Under the pieces are notes generated by a model that ran no database searches, was not told the origin of the DNA, and saw nothing but the letters and a program-made list of their open reading frames with translations. From assembly GCA_903935095.1 (NCBI GenBank), contig CAIZQH010000018.1, positions 1 to 64,000 of the forward strand: 64,000 nt of DNA. Reading direction: 5' to 3'. This document shows, piece after piece, positions 18,991 through 27,784 of the stretch (the first letter of the stretch is position 1; every line of letters begins with the position of its first letter). Made by a program: the position numbers and the translations under genes. Source of the DNA: an uncultured Flavobacteriales bacterium. GTDB taxonomy: Bacteria > Bacteroidota > Bacteroidia > Flavobacteriales_D > Crocinitomicaceae.

Positions 18991-21039
18991 ATGGTGACTT
19001 TTCAAAATTACATCCTTGGAAATTGGATCACAGGTGATGGGGTGGAAACACATCTTTTTCATGCTGTAACGAACTCAGAATTAGGATCAGTTTCTAGCGC
19101 AGGAATTGATTACGAGCAAGTTCTAGATTATGGACGAAGAACTGGCGGCAGAGCCTTACGTAAAATGACCTTTCAAGAAAGAGGCCGAATGCTTAAAGCA
19201 CTTGCGCTTTTTTTAATGGAACGCAAAGAACGTTATTATGAAGTCAGCTCCTGGACCGGCGCAACGAAAGTAGATTCGTGGATTGACATTGAAGGAGGAA
19301 TCGGAAACCTATTTGCAAATGCATCTTTGAGAAAACAATTCCCAGATTTACCATATTATGTGGATGGCACAGCCGCACCACTTTCCAAAAATGGGACCTT
19401 CATTGGTCATCACATTATGGTTCCAAAAGAAGGGGTCGCCGTTCACATCAACGCCTTTAATTTCCCGGTTTGGGGAATGTTGGAAAAAATCGCCGTGAAT
19501 TTAATGGCGGGTGTTCCAGCCTTGGTAAAGCCGTCAGAACACACGTGTTATTTAACAGAAGTAGTTGTCCGTGACATTATCGGATCGAAAATTCTTCCCG
19601 AGGGATCTCTACAATTGATTTGTGGTTTAGGAAGAGGTATTTTAGATCATGTTGACGCACGAGACATCGTTACATTTACAGGAAGTGCTTCCACCGGAAA
19701 AATTTTAAAAGGGTTGCCGCGCATTTCTCAAGAAAGCGTTCCATTTAATTTAGAAGCAGACTCCTTAAATGCAACCATTCTTGGAAAAAAAGCGGTTCCT
19801 GGAACAGTCGAGTTTGACCTTTTTATTAAAGAAACAGTCAAAGAAATGACCATTAAGGCTGGACAAAAATGTACGGCCGTTCGAAGAATATTGGTTCCAG
19901 GCGAGTTAATAGACGAGGTGCAATCAGCCATCTCTTCAAGATTAGCAACAACCATAATGGGGAATCCTTCGGAAGAAGGAGTCCGCATGGGTCCGCTTGC
20001 AACACGCTTGCAAGCAGAACGTGTTCGTTCATCCGTGGACGAATTATCCAAATCTCAAAAAATCGTTTTTGGAGAGTTAGCTGATTTTGAAATCAAAGGC
20101 GCTTCCGCCAAAAGAGAGGCCTTTTTCCCACCGGTTTTGTTTAGAAATGATGACCCCTTCCATCAAACGGCTTGTCATGAAATAGAGGCATTTGGTCCAG
20201 TTGCGACCATTATGCCATATAAAGAGTTGGATGACGCGATTGAATTAGCTAAAATGGGTAAAGGCTCATTGGTTTCGTCTATTGTCACTCCGGACAATCA
20301 AGAAGCACGTGATTATGTGGTCGGAGCGGCAAGTATGCACGGACGTATTCTCATTTTGAATGAGCAATGTGCCAAAGAAAGCACAGGACATGGATCACCA
20401 ATGCCCTTGTTAACTCATGGAGGACCAGGTCGTGCAGGCGGCGGAGAAGAAATGGGAGGAAAGCGTGGCGTATTACATTATTTGCAACGAACAGCCATTC
20501 AAGGTCATCCAACAACCATAACTGCAATCACAGAGCAATTCCAAGTAGGAGCAGAGATGCCCGAAGCAAATCCACACGTGTTTAGAAAGCACTTTGAGGA
20601 ATTGGTGATTGGAGAAACAGTTTTTACACATAAGCACACAGTAAGTGATGCGGACATTATCAATTTTGCCAACGTTTCGGGAGACAATTTCTATGCACAC
20701 ATGGACGCAACATCTTTGGAAGGAACGATTTTCGAACGTCGAGTGGCTCATGGATATTTCATCCTTTCCAAAGCAGCGGGATTATTTGTCGACCCGAAAA
20801 AAGGCCCCGTCCTGTTGAATTATGGATTAGAGGAAGCACGTTTCACGAAGCCGGTGTATCCAGGAGCAACCATAGGTGTACGATTTACAGTGAAAGAAAA
20901 AGTTGATCAAGAAAAACGAAGCGAAGACGACATTGCTAAAGGAATTGTTAAGTTTTTGGTAGATGTATATGATGAAACAGGAGAAACTGTGGCATTAGCA
21001 ACCATTCTTACAATGGTCAAAAAGTTGAACGATCAATAA
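18991..21039 (+). CDS. paaZ: Bifunctional PaaZ: ring-opening hydratase / aldehyde dehydrogenase
   Basis: 682-aa fusion that in phenylacetate degradation hydrolyses oxepin-CoA and oxidises the resulting semialdehyde. Residues about 1-520 form an aldehyde dehydrogenase: HINAFNFPVWGMLEK, FTGSASTGK, the general-base Glu in LEADSLNA and the catalytic Cys near 294 in AGQKCTAVRR. Residues about 535-682 form a MaoC-like hot-dog hydratase with VSGDNFYAHMD near 562 and RVAHGYFILSKAAG. No other paa gene is in this window, so the rest of the pathway must lie elsewhere. It follows rseP by 10 nt and ends at a bidirectional terminator. Confidence 0.93.
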   Translation: MVTFQNYILGNWITGDGVETHLFHAVTNSELGSVSSAGIDYEQVLDYGRRTGGRALRKMTFQERGRMLKALALFLMERKERYYEVSSWTGATKVDSWIDIEGGIGNLFANASLRKQFPDLPYYVDGTAAPLSKNGTFIGHHIMVPKEGVAVHINAFNFPVWGMLEKIAVNLMAGVPALVKPSEHTCYLTEVVVRDIIGSKILPEGSLQLICGLGRGILDHVDARDIVTFTGSASTGKILKGLPRISQESVPFNLEADSLNATILGKKAVPGTVEFDLFIKETVKEMTIKAGQKCTAVRRILVPGELIDEVQSAISSRLATTIMGNPSEEGVRMGPLATRLQAERVRSSVDELSKSQKIVFGELADFEIKGASAKREAFFPPVLFRNDDPFHQTACHEIEAFGPVATIMPYKELDDAIELAKMGKGSLVSSIVTPDNQEARDYVVGAASMHGRILILNEQCAKESTGHGSPMPLLTHGGPGRAGGGEEMGGKRGVLHYLQRTAIQGHPTTITAITEQFQVGAEMPEANPHVFRKHFEELVIGETVFTHKHTVSDADIINFANVSGDNFYAHMDATSLEGTIFERRVAHGYFILSKAAGLFVDPKKGPVLLNYGLEEARFTKPVYPGATIGVRFTVKEKVDQEKRSEDDIAKGIVKFLVDVYDETGETVALATILTMVKKLNDQ

Positions 21040-21056
21040 CCCAAGTTTATAGAAAA

Positions 21057-21087
21057 CAAAAAGACAGCCTTAAAGCTGTCTTTTTTT
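21057..21087. terminator. Bidirectional terminator between paaZ and the RND exporter
   Basis: AGACAGC / GCTGTCT hairpin with a six-base loop, flanked by an A-run and a T-run, located between two convergent genes. Confidence 0.85.
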
Positions 21088-21104
21088 ATGGGTTTAGATT
21101 TTTT

Positions 21105-23750
21105 CTATCCCTCAATTTCTTTTCGTAGCCCTTCAATTTCTACTTCTAATTTATCCGTATCATAATCCGTTTCCTCATCGTAGATATCAAAGTAGGGCTC
21201 TTCAAATGACTTCACAAAAGATTTGCGTTCAAACGTAAGCAATAGGGAAGGAAGGATGATTAAGTTCGTCACCATTCCAACTAAAATGGTAATGGAAACC
21301 AATAAACCGAGTCCTTTTGTTCCTCCAAATTGCGAGAAAACAAACATGATAAACCCAAAGAAAAGGATAACGGATGTATAGAAAATACCTAATCCCGTTT
21401 CCCTCAAGGACAATAAAATAGCATGTTGCACGTCCCAAGAGTGTGCGCGTAATTCTTGGCGGTATTTTGCTAAGAAAAGAATGGCATTATCTACGGTAAT
21501 CCCCAGGGCAATCCCAAAAACTAAAATAGTGGATGGCTTCAAGGGGATGTGAAAATACCCCATAATACCTGCGGTGAATAACAAAGGAATGATATTTGGA
21601 ATCATGGAAACCACGATTATTTTAAACGACCTAAATAAAAAGGCCATTAAAATGGCGATGGAAATAATGGCGAACACCAAACTTTGAAGAAGGTTAACAA
21701 ACAGGTATTTTGTACCTTCAGACACGACCACAGCGGTCCCGGTAAATGTTGACACATAGTACTCTTGATCGATAGCCGAGCGAAGTGTTTTTTTGAAGTT
21801 TGGTTTACTTAGGTATGGACGTAGATTTTCAGGATCTAAATCAAAGGACATTTGTACGTTGTTGTTTCCTTTTGAAAGCAAGGACGTCACATTATTGTAA
21901 ATACTCGAATAATTATAAACCAAAGAATCTGCTGCTGATTTATCTCCTTTTAAATACTTCGTGTACAAACGTTCAAAATCTTTCTTTTCAGGATTCAAGA
22001 TGCTATCTACTTTTAATCGCAATAAGTCCACCTTGTCCGAAACCTTATAGGATCCAAGTTCCCGCATTTGCATGCGAATGCGCAAGGTTGTATTGCTCGT
22101 GTCGATCAGGTTTTTCAGTGAAATATTCCCCCCATTCAAGCTACTCACGTCGAATTTATCGAAGTAACGCTTCAAGCGTAATTTATCTCGGCCAGAAATT
22201 AATCGGTAGAATTCAGGGTTGTCCCCGTGGTAGCTCATGTTGATGGACTTCAAGAAATCCACATAAGATAGGCTTTTCGAAAACAAGGTGTCTTGCGCAA
22301 AGGTTTGCTGAATCTCTTCTACTTTCTCCAATGTTTTTTGTGAAAACAAGCGAGCCTTTTGTTTGTAGTCCACGGTTACTTCAAATGGAATGGATCCCCC
22401 AAAATTTTTCTCTATGAATTTCAAATCGATGAGTATTTGATCGTCCTCTGGAATATCCCCAGTAATATTTCCTGTAGCAATAATCTTGGTCATTCCGTAA
22501 AGCCCGATGACAACGAGCGCCACTGAAGATACGTAAACCCAACTACGGTATTTACTGACGATAATAATCACATACTCTAAAAACCCTTTGGAGTAAACAC
22601 GGAATAAATGCTTTAAGTGTCTTGGTTTAGGTGGTTTGGAGTAAGAAGCCATTATCGGGATAATGCACAATGACAGAACAAATACCACCATGATATTGAT
22701 GCTAGAAATGATTCCGAATTGTGCTAATTTTTCTGAACTCGTAAAGGTCACAAAACCTACCGCTGTGGTCAAATTCGTAAGGAATGTAACAGATCCAATG
22801 CGACGAATCATGATGTACAAAGCTTTCGTCTTCATCTTCGTTCGGACATATTCCTGGTGATAGCGTGTAATTAAAAAGACACAGTTTGGAACGCCAATAA
22901 CAATCAATAACGGCGGAATCAGGGCCATCATAATGGACAATTTATACCCAAACAACGCAATGCTGCCTAGCGCCCAAATTACCGAGACAAATACAACGAT
23001 GTTGCACTGGAGGACTACCCGGAAGGATCGGAAAAATAAATACAAAAGAAGCGAAGAGGCGATGATGGACAACGCAAGGAAAATATACATTTCACTGACG
23101 ATTCGCTTACCCATTACCACCCGAATGTGAGGGAGTCCAGCGAAGTATGTTTTACCAAAATAGGGCGAATAGGATTCGGCTAACTTTTCAATTTCAAATA
23201 CAACTTTTGATTTCTTTGGATTTGAAAGACATTTCTCATTCATGCTGATAAGCAACAACGAAACATTCGTCGAATCATTGTAAAGCATCCCTCTGTAAAT
23301 AGGATTGTGTCTGATTTCTTTTTTCAGGGAATCGATACTTTTTTCTTGAAAAGCTGTTTTAGGATCTCCAAAAATTTGATAAGGATCAAACTTTTGTTCT
23401 TTCAAGTTGTTTTTTAGCCCCCAAAGCGTGGCCTCGGATATGACATTCTCAACACCATCGTACTTTAGAATTTTGTAGGATAACTCTCTCCATTTGGTGA
23501 AGTTGCGTTTCGTATACAGGGAATCCGTTTGAATTGCAACAACAATCGTTGATCCATCCTCTCCAAATTCTAATTTGAATTTTTCGAAGTCCTTTTGAAC
23601 CGGACTATCTTTAGGAAGCGTGTTCCCAACGCGGTTATCAACCTTTAACGAAGTAAAGGCAAAGTAGCCGAAGAATACAGTCAACAAAGCAATAATTGCC
23701 AAGATGTATAATCGATTCCTTAAAATGATGCTCGCAAATTTACCCCACAT
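21105..23750 (-). CDS. RND-superfamily (MMPL/SSD-type) exporter
   Basis: 881-aa inner-membrane protein with two repeats of one helix, a large periplasmic loop and five helices. The first sterol-sensing-like block is about residues 215-380 (MALIPPLLIVIGVPNCVFLITRYHQE), the second about 690-850 (STILVFGIALGITVDNAILFLAKYRQEL), whose GIxLGITVDNAI is typical of the MMPL branch. It ends in an acidic tail (YDEETDYDTDKLEVEIEG). Members export lipids, pigments or hydrophobic compounds; the substrate here is not readable. No membrane-fusion or TolC partner is adjacent, consistent with a stand-alone transporter. Confidence 0.85.
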   Translation of the reverse strand: MWGKFASIILRNRLYILAIIALLTVFFGYFAFTSLKVDNRVGNTLPKDSPVQKDFEKFKLEFGEDGSTIVVAIQTDSLYTKRNFTKWRELSYKILKYDGVENVISEATLWGLKNNLKEQKFDPYQIFGDPKTAFQEKSIDSLKKEIRHNPIYRGMLYNDSTNVSLLLISMNEKCLSNPKKSKVVFEIEKLAESYSPYFGKTYFAGLPHIRVVMGKRIVSEMYIFLALSIIASSLLLYLFFRSFRVVLQCNIVVFVSVIWALGSIALFGYKLSIMMALIPPLLIVIGVPNCVFLITRYHQEYVRTKMKTKALYIMIRRIGSVTFLTNLTTAVGFVTFTSSEKLAQFGIISSINIMVVFVLSLCIIPIMASYSKPPKPRHLKHLFRVYSKGFLEYVIIIVSKYRSWVYVSSVALVVIGLYGMTKIIATGNITGDIPEDDQILIDLKFIEKNFGGSIPFEVTVDYKQKARLFSQKTLEKVEEIQQTFAQDTLFSKSLSYVDFLKSINMSYHGDNPEFYRLISGRDKLRLKRYFDKFDVSSLNGGNISLKNLIDTSNTTLRIRMQMRELGSYKVSDKVDLLRLKVDSILNPEKKDFERLYTKYLKGDKSAADSLVYNYSSIYNNVTSLLSKGNNNVQMSFDLDPENLRPYLSKPNFKKTLRSAIDQEYYVSTFTGTAVVVSEGTKYLFVNLLQSLVFAIISIAILMAFLFRSFKIIVVSMIPNIIPLLFTAGIMGYFHIPLKPSTILVFGIALGITVDNAILFLAKYRQELRAHSWDVQHAILLSLRETGLGIFYTSVILFFGFIMFVFSQFGGTKGLGLLVSITILVGMVTNLIILPSLLLTFERKSFVKSFEEPYFDIYDEETDYDTDKLEVEIEGLRKEIEG

Positions 23751-23929
23751 AGATAGTTACCATAAAAATCAAGGGGTGAAGTTAAGAAATATTTAGGAGA
23801 AACGGAGAAAACCAACTTTGGAGGACCCCTAATGAACACGAAAAGATAAACCAAAGCGCTGCAAAAGTGTTATCCTTGTAACTTAATTTGAACCATCAAC
23901 AGGTGAGCAAAAATCTATTTAGTAATTTA

Positions 23930-24532
23930 ATGGACACGCCAAAGCATTTTGAAAAACACCTCATAGAGGATGGTGAATTTTGGTTCATGCCGAATTTTTT
24001 AAGCAAAGATCAAGCGATACATCAGGAGTCTTTGTTGATCAACACCATTGAATGGAAACAAGAAGAGGTCTATGTTTTTGGTAAAAAATACAAAGAGCCT
24101 AGAAAAACAGCTTGGTATGGTGATGAAGCGTGCGTTTACACTTATGCTGGTAAAAAGAACCATCCATTACCCTGGACCGATGGGTTATTAAAATTAAAAA
24201 CCGACATTGAATCACTTCTTCCAGGCGCAAGTTTTAATAGCGTGCTATTAAATCAATACCGAAATGGCAATGATAAAATGGGGTGGCATTCGGACAACGA
24301 AAAAGAACTTGGAAACCACCCGATTATCGCTTCTATGAGTCTTGGCGCCACGCGCTTTTTCGACTTAAAACATAAACGAATTAAGTCGCTCAAAAAACGC
24401 TTGGAACTTCCTGCTGGGTCCCTTTTAATCATGTGTGGTTCCACGCAAGAAAACTGGCTGCATCAAGTTCCTCAGCAGAAAAAAGTTAAAGACTCAAGGA
24501 TTAATTTGACGTTTAGAAAAATCATTTCTTAA
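23930..24532 (+). CDS. AlkB-like 2-oxoglutarate/Fe(II) dioxygenase
   Basis: 200-aa member of the AlkB family (closer in layout to the short ALKBH2/3-type proteins), which removes alkyl lesions from nucleic acid bases. The Fe(II) triad is His120, Asp122 (GWHSDNEKELG) and His178 (LHQVPQ); the 2-oxoglutarate-binding arginines are Arg190 and Arg196 (SRINLTFR), with the family spacing of six. The PRKTAWYGD segment at 57-65 and LLNQYRNGND at 106-115 are also typical. The ATG at 23930 is preferred over a TTG 14 codons upstream. The gene is single. Confidence 0.93.
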   Translation: MDTPKHFEKHLIEDGEFWFMPNFLSKDQAIHQESLLINTIEWKQEEVYVFGKKYKEPRKTAWYGDEACVYTYAGKKNHPLPWTDGLLKLKTDIESLLPGASFNSVLLNQYRNGNDKMGWHSDNEKELGNHPIIASMSLGATRFFDLKHKRIKSLKKRLELPAGSLLIMCGSTQENWLHQVPQQKKVKDSRINLTFRKIIS

Positions 24533-24538
24533 ACTGAA

Positions 24539-24570
24539 AAATCCCAAACAACCGAAGTTATCTGGGATTT
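24539..24570 (+). terminator. Possible terminator after the AlkB-like gene
   Basis: AAATCCCA / TGGGATTT inverted repeat with a 16-nt loop starting just after the stop codon. There is no proper T-run, so it is a weak candidate. Confidence 0.4.
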
Positions 24571-24618
24571 AACTTTCTCGTGAAAGGTGGAAGCCCATTC
24601 ACAAGGTTTTCAAAAACA

Positions 24619-24648
24619 AAAAACCCTGACGTTGAAGTCAGGGTTTTG
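24619..24648 (-). terminator. Terminator of the tRNA-Gly/tRNA-Leu unit
   Basis: AAAACCCTGAC / GTCAGGGTTTT hairpin; on the minus strand it is followed by a T-rich run. It begins 1-2 nt past the 3' end of tRNA-Leu. Confidence 0.85.
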
Positions 24649-24732
24649 TACTCGAGGCGGGACTTGAACCCGCACGCCCAAAAGAGCACAGGATTTTAAG
24701 TCCGGCGTGTCTACCGATTCCACCACTCGAGC
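24649..24732 (-). tRNA. tRNA-Leu (anticodon UAA)
   Basis: 84-nt class II tRNA on the minus strand. The acceptor stem GCTCGAG pairs with CTCGAGT (first pair G-U). The D arm is GTGGTGGAATCGGTAGACAC, the anticodon loop CTTAAAA gives UAA, a long variable arm follows, and the T loop is GGGTTCAAGTCCC. CCA is not encoded. Confidence 0.95.
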
Positions 24733-24739
24733 ATAGACG

Positions 24740-24812
<73 letters not shown>

Positions 24813-24882
24813 TTATGTATTCCTAGAAAACCGCTGTTTTCTTCCTCTGCTAAAATCATTTCTGATTACCTGCTTGGGGTGG

Positions 24883-24912
24883 CAAATTTAAAGATTTTTT
24901 TCGTCTTACAAA
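24883..24912 (-). promoter_or_regulatory. Full Bacteroidota promoter for the tRNA unit
   Basis: On the minus strand TTTG (24912-24909), 18 nt, then TAAATTTG (24890-24883). Both the -33 and -7 elements match the consensus at the expected spacing, about 70 nt before tRNA-Gly. Confidence 0.7.
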
Positions 24913-24935
24913 ACACTTATTAAAAAAAGAGCAGA

Positions 24936-25643
24936 TTAGACCGCCTTTCCACGAAAGAAATAAAACAACCAAGTCAGCGGAAGCAATAGGTCGTAATTGT
25001 AATATAAATCTTCGAACGGAATGGTTCCCATTCGCCATCCAATGATGTGCTGTTCTGAATACCAGACAATAGCTTGATCAGTAATGGACCCGGTTAAAAT
25101 GCCATTAACGATAAAAAAAGGAAGCAAACAGACCATGTAGGCTAAGATAAAATCTCCAAACCACTTTCTGTTGTAAGCAAACAACGTGAGAATAAATGCC
25201 ATTGCTGCAGCGGAGATCGTGTAGTAATTGTATGTTTTGAGCGTGGAAAAAAACAATTGACCCCCACCGTAAAATAGCACCATCAACAGGGAACTAATCC
25301 CCATCGTCCAGGTGAAAATACGTTGGATCATTTCCGTTTTTCGATTGGGAAAATATGCTTGAAGGACCAGTAGGATGAAGATGAAATTGTACGGAACAAC
25401 CAAGAAAAAAAGCACCTCCTCTAGCGGAAGTCGACCAAGATAAACCCCAAATAAATAACGTGGATTAAAGCCCCATACGCCCATGCGCGTGAATACTTCA
25501 TCCCACAATAGAAAGCCAATTCCTACAATAAGAATACTTGGAATGAGGTAGCGCCAAACTTTGTAAAAAGCGACCTTTTGATCAAAACTTAGGGCAAGTG
25601 GACCAATAAACGAACATAGAATAACCCAGCCATATGCACTCAT
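24936..25643 (-). CDS. Fused heterodimeric-type lycopene cyclase (CrtYcd)
   Basis: 235-aa membrane protein made of two lycopene-cyclase domains (the CrtYc and CrtYd types) in one chain. Each half carries the short acidic motif of the family: RLPLEEVLFF at 71-80 and TIPFEDLYYN at 207-216. About seven membrane helices are visible. It should convert lycopene ends to beta-ionone rings, giving gamma- or beta-carotene. Its ATG overlaps the crtZ stop by 1 nt (ATGA arrangement), and it is the last gene of the carotenoid operon. Confidence 0.9.
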   Translation of the reverse strand: MSAYGWVILCSFIGPLALSFDQKVAFYKVWRYLIPSILIVGIGFLLWDEVFTRMGVWGFNPRYLFGVYLGRLPLEEVLFFLVVPYNFIFILLVLQAYFPNRKTEMIQRIFTWTMGISSLLMVLFYGGGQLFFSTLKTYNYYTISAAAMAFILTLFAYNRKWFGDFILAYMVCLLPFFIVNGILTGSITDQAIVWYSEQHIIGWRMGTIPFEDLYYNYDLLLPLTWLFYFFRGKAV

Positions 25644-26119
25644 CAGATTCCTTTTTTACGGTAGAAGGCCGCACGGGCCTCTTGGTAAAACTTTGGAGAG
25701 ACGAATAACATCCCAAAACTTTCACTGTGTTCTTTTCCTAAGTGCTTATGGTGGACTTTGTGCGCTTTACGAATGGCATAAAAATACGGGTGGTCAATAT
25801 CTCTCAACCATTTAAAGCGTCGGTGGATGTACACATCGTGGATTAAAAAGTAACTCAATCCATAAGCAGCGATTCCATAACCAATCCAAACAGGCACATA
25901 GGCGTTATTCATCATTCCTAACATAATGCATAACCAAGAAGGGATTGCATAAATCAAAAAAAACACGTCATTTCGCTCGAAGAACCCAGGCTCTTCCTGA
26001 TGATGATCCTTATGGAAGTACCACATGAATCCATGCATGACGAACTTGTGCGTTGCCCAAGCCACGAACTCCATGCCCATGAAACTAGCGAATAATACGA
26101 AGGGTCCCCACCAATACAT
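25643..26119 (-). CDS. crtZ: Beta-carotene hydroxylase, CrtZ type
   Basis: 158-aa di-iron membrane hydroxylase that adds 3-hydroxyl groups to beta-ionone rings. The histidine clusters are complete: H24/H29 (HKFVMH), H36/H39/H40 (HKDHH), H94/H99 (HDVYIH) and H120/H123/H124 (HKVHH). The frame stays open 43 codons upstream, but that extension overlaps the end of the preceding gene and looks nothing like CrtZ, so the ATG at 26119, two nt after that stop, is chosen. Length then matches the family. Confidence 0.93.
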   Translation of the reverse strand: MYWWGPFVLFASFMGMEFVAWATHKFVMHGFMWYFHKDHHQEEPGFFERNDVFFLIYAIPSWLCIMLGMMNNAYVPVWIGYGIAAYGLSYFLIHDVYIHRRFKWLRDIDHPYFYAIRKAHKVHHKHLGKEHSESFGMLFVSPKFYQEARAAFYRKKGI

Positions 26120-26121
26120 GA

Positions 26122-26739
26122 CTACAACATTAAAAGGGTAAAAAAGATGAACATCATTAAAAACAAGGATTCTGCTACTTTGTTCACTTCTGGTAATTTC
26201 ATCCGCTGATAAATCCATTGCAAGAAGTAAGAAACACCCAACCAACAAACAAAATTATACACCGGAATCTCACCATTGCTCCAATGCCAATAATCTAATT
26301 TCATGGCAACAGGTTCCAAAATGTAATCAAACAAAACCATGAGCACAGCAGAAATGAACGCCTCCAAATGCTTATTCAACTCAAAGCGATGAACCACAGC
26401 AGAGGACGCAACGGACAAAATCCCCCAGTTCACGCCGATAATCAACGGTACCCCGTACCATTTTAAACCTAAGTTATTGCCGTAATAGTAGTGGCCAAAT
26501 AGATAGGATGTATGTACACCGATTAGTTCAACCGCTACGCCAACGACAAACGCTATCCCCAAAAACAAGAGGAAACTTAGCTGCTTGGATTTTCTACTAA
26601 AAATGATTCCAAGAAAAGAGATGAAGAGATTTAACGCCGATAATTGAACAAACCATCCTCTCGTGTACGGCAGGAGCATACCCACTGCGCCAACGAGGTA
26701 TAAAATCAATAATATTATGCGGATCCAACGCTCACTCAT
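26122..26739 (-). CDS. CruF-like carotenoid biosynthesis protein
   Basis: 205-aa polytopic membrane protein (six to seven helices) of the DUF422/CruF family. The diagnostic stretch is AVELIGVHTSYLFGHYYYGNNLG (about 69-91) followed by GVPLIIGVNWG. Characterised members hydrate the 1,2 double bond of acyclic carotenoid ends (1',2'-hydratase). Its presence with a ring cyclase and CrtZ fits a monocyclic, hydroxylated carotenoid of the saproxanthin/myxol kind, which is inference. It overlaps the upstream SDR gene by 4 nt. Confidence 0.85.
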   Translation of the reverse strand: MSERWIRIILLILYLVGAVGMLLPYTRGWFVQLSALNLFISFLGIIFSRKSKQLSFLLFLGIAFVVGVAVELIGVHTSYLFGHYYYGNNLGLKWYGVPLIIGVNWGILSVASSAVVHRFELNKHLEAFISAVLMVLFDYILEPVAMKLDYWHWSNGEIPVYNFVCWLGVSYFLQWIYQRMKLPEVNKVAESLFLMMFIFFTLLML

Positions 26740-27758
26740 AAAAGACCATTTTTAGTAATCAATCTACTTCCCTGGATGACGTTGCTAATGGTTTCATCCA
26801 GTGTGTAATAACTGTGCGGAATGGTTTTATCTAATTTTTCGCGGGTATAGCGAATGGATTTATATCCCGAATGAACAGACTCAATACTCACTCCTGCTCT
26901 TTTGCCCGTTACATGTCCTAGCAACTCATTGATTAATGCATAAAACAAGGCAACGAACTTAGGCGCAGTGAATTTGGGCGCTTTTTTACCGAGCGACTCA
27001 CAAAGCGCGGAAAATAAGGTGTGAAAACGTAGGTTCGGACCAACGCATAAAAAGCGGTCGCTGGAAACGGGAGATTCCATTAACTGAATCATGATGTTTA
27101 CGACGTCTCTCACGTCCACAATCGCATTTGCCCCAGGTGGATAAAAAGGCATTCCTTTTTTAGCGGCTTTAAAAATCGCTAGTGAACTGCTATTCCAGTC
27201 ACCTGGACCAAAAATCACACAGGGATTAATCATCACGGCGTTCAATCCTTCCTCTATGCCGCGCCATACTTCTTTCTCCGCTAAAAACTTGGAAATGGAA
27301 TAACCGCTTACTTCATTCCCCGGTTCCCATTTCTTTTGTTCACTTGTGTCGCCATTCGTGTTCACTCCAATTGCCGCCGTCGAACTCACGTAACACATTT
27401 TTTTAATCTGATGCTTCAATGAATAATTGACCATATTAGCCGTTGCAACGCGGTTGTTTTGAATGCAGGATTCAAAATCTGCTTTGAAAAAGGAAACTAA
27501 AGCCGCACAATGGTAAACATAGTCGACGTTATTCATGGCTTCGTCCACCTCCATGAGGTTCAATAAATCGCAGGACACCCAATGAATGCTGTCCCATTTA
27601 TCTGTTGCATCTTCGGGAAAATAGTAGAAATAGAGTGCTTTTACGTCCTTGATTTTATGTTCGTTTCGGTACAACGCTCGGCAGGAATGTCCTTGCTGTG
27701 TCAATTGAATCAACAAATGACTTCCCAATAAACCCGTTGCACCTGTAACTAAAATCAT
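26736..27758 (-). CDS. Extended-SDR NAD(P)-dependent epimerase/reductase
   Basis: 340-aa Rossmann enzyme, first gene of the carotenoid operon. The nucleotide motif GATGLLG is at 6-12, the catalytic Ser/Thr region at VSSTAAIG (124-131), and the YxxxK pair at Tyr153/Lys157. The overall pattern is that of the dihydroflavonol-reductase-like/atypical extended SDRs. Substrate is not readable; the 4-nt overlap with the CruF-like gene suggests a role in modifying a carotenoid or a lipid delivered with it, but this is a guess. Confidence 0.85.
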   Translation of the reverse strand: MILVTGATGLLGSHLLIQLTQQGHSCRALYRNEHKIKDVKALYFYYFPEDATDKWDSIHWVSCDLLNLMEVDEAMNNVDYVYHCAALVSFFKADFESCIQNNRVATANMVNYSLKHQIKKMCYVSSTAAIGVNTNGDTSEQKKWEPGNEVSGYSISKFLAEKEVWRGIEEGLNAVMINPCVIFGPGDWNSSSLAIFKAAKKGMPFYPPGANAIVDVRDVVNIMIQLMESPVSSDRFLCVGPNLRFHTLFSALCESLGKKAPKFTAPKFVALFYALINELLGHVTGKRAGVSIESVHSGYKSIRYTREKLDKTIPHSYYTLDETISNVIQGSRLITKNGLL

Positions 27759-27762
27759 ATGG

Positions 27763-27770
27763 CAAAGCTA
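27763..27770 (-). promoter_or_regulatory. -7 promoter box (TAGCTTTG) for the carotenoid operon
   Basis: Exact TAnnTTTG with only 4 nt (CCAT) between its last base and the ATG at 27758, so transcription should begin at or within 1-2 nt of the start codon. Confidence 0.5.
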
Positions 27771-27784
27771 GGTATTAAACTCCT

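Noticed and set aside
21800-22243. 147-codon frame antisense to the RND exporter
   Set aside because: Shadow of a well-supported membrane protein gene; no motif or plausible start signals.
23872-23882. TATCCTTG as a promoter for the AlkB-like gene
   Set aside because: One mismatch in the TTTG part and no -33 element; too weak to call.
26120-26248. 43-codon N-terminal extension of crtZ
   Set aside because: It overlaps the end of the CruF-like gene in another frame and has no similarity to CrtZ; the inner ATG gives the family length and sits 2 nt after the preceding stop.
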